This document shows, one piece after another, positions 63,140-64,000 of a DNA stretch of 64,000 nt. The position numbers and the translations under genes were made by a program. The DNA is from Acidobacteriota bacterium (GTDB taxonomy: Bacteria; Acidobacteriota; UBA890; WLXD01), in contig WLXD01000003.1 in NCBI GenBank assembly GCA_012103255.1, forward strand, positions 515,984-579,983, given 5' to 3'. The notes beneath the pieces were generated by a model, which saw nothing but the letters and a program-made list of their open reading frames with translations, was not told the DNA's origin and did not search any database. Each line of letters opens with the position of its first letter. Position 1 is the first letter of the stretch.

Positions 63140-64000
63140 TGACGCAGCGAAACTGCGGGGTCCACGTTCCCGGCGTCGCGGGCGGGAAGATACGCCGCCA
63201 GGATCGCAACGAACGCCAGCACCAACGAGGCGGGCAACAGGATCCAAAGGCTCGTGGGCTCGACGCCGAACAGCAGACTCTCGAGAGTCTTCGATAGTGG
63301 ATAGGCGCCGACGATCCCGATACCGAGTCCAAGGACCACCCAAATGAGGTTCTCGCCCACCACCTGTCGTCGGACCGCACCCGCTGTAGCACCGAGAGCG
63401 CGACGAATGGCCATCTCGCGACGACGTTGACGCACGGCATACGCGACGGTGCCGAACACTCCCGCGGCCGCCAACGCCAGCCCCGTGCCGGCCAGCAGGG
63501 CAAGGAGTCCCGCGTGGCAGCGAGGGGCAACAACCGAGTCCGCGATCCGCGCATCCAGAGTCGACACCCAGCCGATTGGCTGGTTCGGGTCGAAGCCCCA
63601 GACCGCCTCCCGGAGTTGTGCTGCCGTGACGCTGCCCGGCGAGCTCGGACGCACGAGAAACTCGATCGTCGGGAAGGTCGAGTGCGCCGCGCGATAAGGC
63701 ACATAGACCTGTGGGAACGGGTCGCGATCGAGCCGACTCTGCTTGTGGCTCGGAAGCACGCCCGCCACCTCCCACCATGGCGCGTCGGCACCGGTGCGGC
63801 CGACCTGGAATCGAGTTCCCAGCGGACTGCGGCCATCCAGAAACCGGTCGACGTACGTCTGATTCACGAGGGCCAGAAAAGCGCCACTGTCGTATTCCTC
63901 CTCCGACGGGATCCGCCCGCCTTCGCCGACCTGCAGACCCAGGACACGGAAATACCCGGCGTCGGCAGTACCCCACCCGATGAAGTCGGGGCCCGCGTCG
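63136..64000 (-). CDS. FtsX/MacB (ADOP-like) permease, C-terminal part
   Basis: The frame is open to the right window edge, so the 5' part is missing. The visible 287 residues contain the end of a MacB core (GYFRVLGLQVGEGGRIP, NQTYVDRFLDGRSPLGTRF) and a complete final FtsX domain with three helices (GLLALLAGTGLALAAAGVFG, RRREMAIRRALGATAGAVRR, LLPASLVLAFVAILAAYLPA) ending DPAVSLRH. It matches the last third of the ADOP permeases in this window. The stop overlaps that of the convergent ATPase gene in a CTAG palindrome. Confidence 0.9.
   Translation of the reverse strand, partial: DAGPDFIGWGTADAGYFRVLGLQVGEGGRIPSEEEYDSGAFLALVNQTYVDRFLDGRSPLGTRFQVGRTGADAPWWEVAGVLPSHKQSRLDRDPFPQVYVPYRAAHSTFPTIEFLVRPSSPGSVTAAQLREAVWGFDPNQPIGWVSTLDARIADSVVAPRCHAGLLALLAGTGLALAAAGVFGTVAYAVRQRRREMAIRRALGATAGAVRRQVVGENLIWVVLGLGIGIVGAYPLSKTLESLLFGVEPTSLWILLPASLVLAFVAILAAYLPARDAGNVDPAVSLRH

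Overview
This is a gene-dense, high-GC bacterial window with no tRNA, rRNA, CRISPR array or insertion sequence that I can recognise. The gene repertoire points to the Acidobacteriota. It carries four PadR regulators, each overlapping a large two-domain FtsX/MacB permease of the ADOP type. It also carries an ECF sigma factor overlapping a Ser/Thr kinase with a beta-propeller, a BlaI/M56-peptidase pair with a repeat-rich sensor region, and several TolB/PD40 propeller proteins. The phylum call is an inference from these families, not from a marker gene.

Layout. 1-6700: 3' end of a LytS-type kinase and its LytTR regulator, a secreted polymer-forming membrane protein, a two-gene ABC exporter, a CPBP protease and a DUF3574 lipoprotein. 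6800-7460: a VapBC module. 7446-17117: three Ser/Thr kinases with propellers, one carrying two frameshifts, and an ECF sigma factor. 17128-21243: a cyclophilin-propeller-PHP fusion divergent from a HAMP-pilin fusion. 21218-27701: a six-gene minus-strand operon led by glutamate dehydrogenase (lipoprotein hydrolase, MscS channel, nitrilase, threonine dehydratase, DMT exporter). 27968-33476: BolA, DUF937, a propeller protein, HAD hydrolase, aldo/keto reductase, TIGR04076 protein and NhaC-like antiporter.

33500-54945 is dominated by PadR-ADOP couples (four intact, one decayed), interleaved with BlaI/M56, Ogt, a K+ channel, small redox enzymes and an ArsR/SRPBCC pair. Regulator genes here are preceded by clear palindromes or 15-bp phased repeats. 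Several seem to start at or very near the transcription start (possible leaderless mRNAs).

55152-63139 looks like a signalling and pilus/secretion locus: a PilZ protein, an XRE regulator, a hybrid histidine kinase with two receiver domains and no Hpt, two prepilin-like proteins, a pilin-like protein without a leader, a free Hpt protein, and a GspE/PilB ATPase with a C-terminal receiver domain. Together these supply every step of a phosphorelay ending on the assembly ATPase itself. I consider this the best candidate for an undescribed system in the window. The right edge cuts another FtsX permease.
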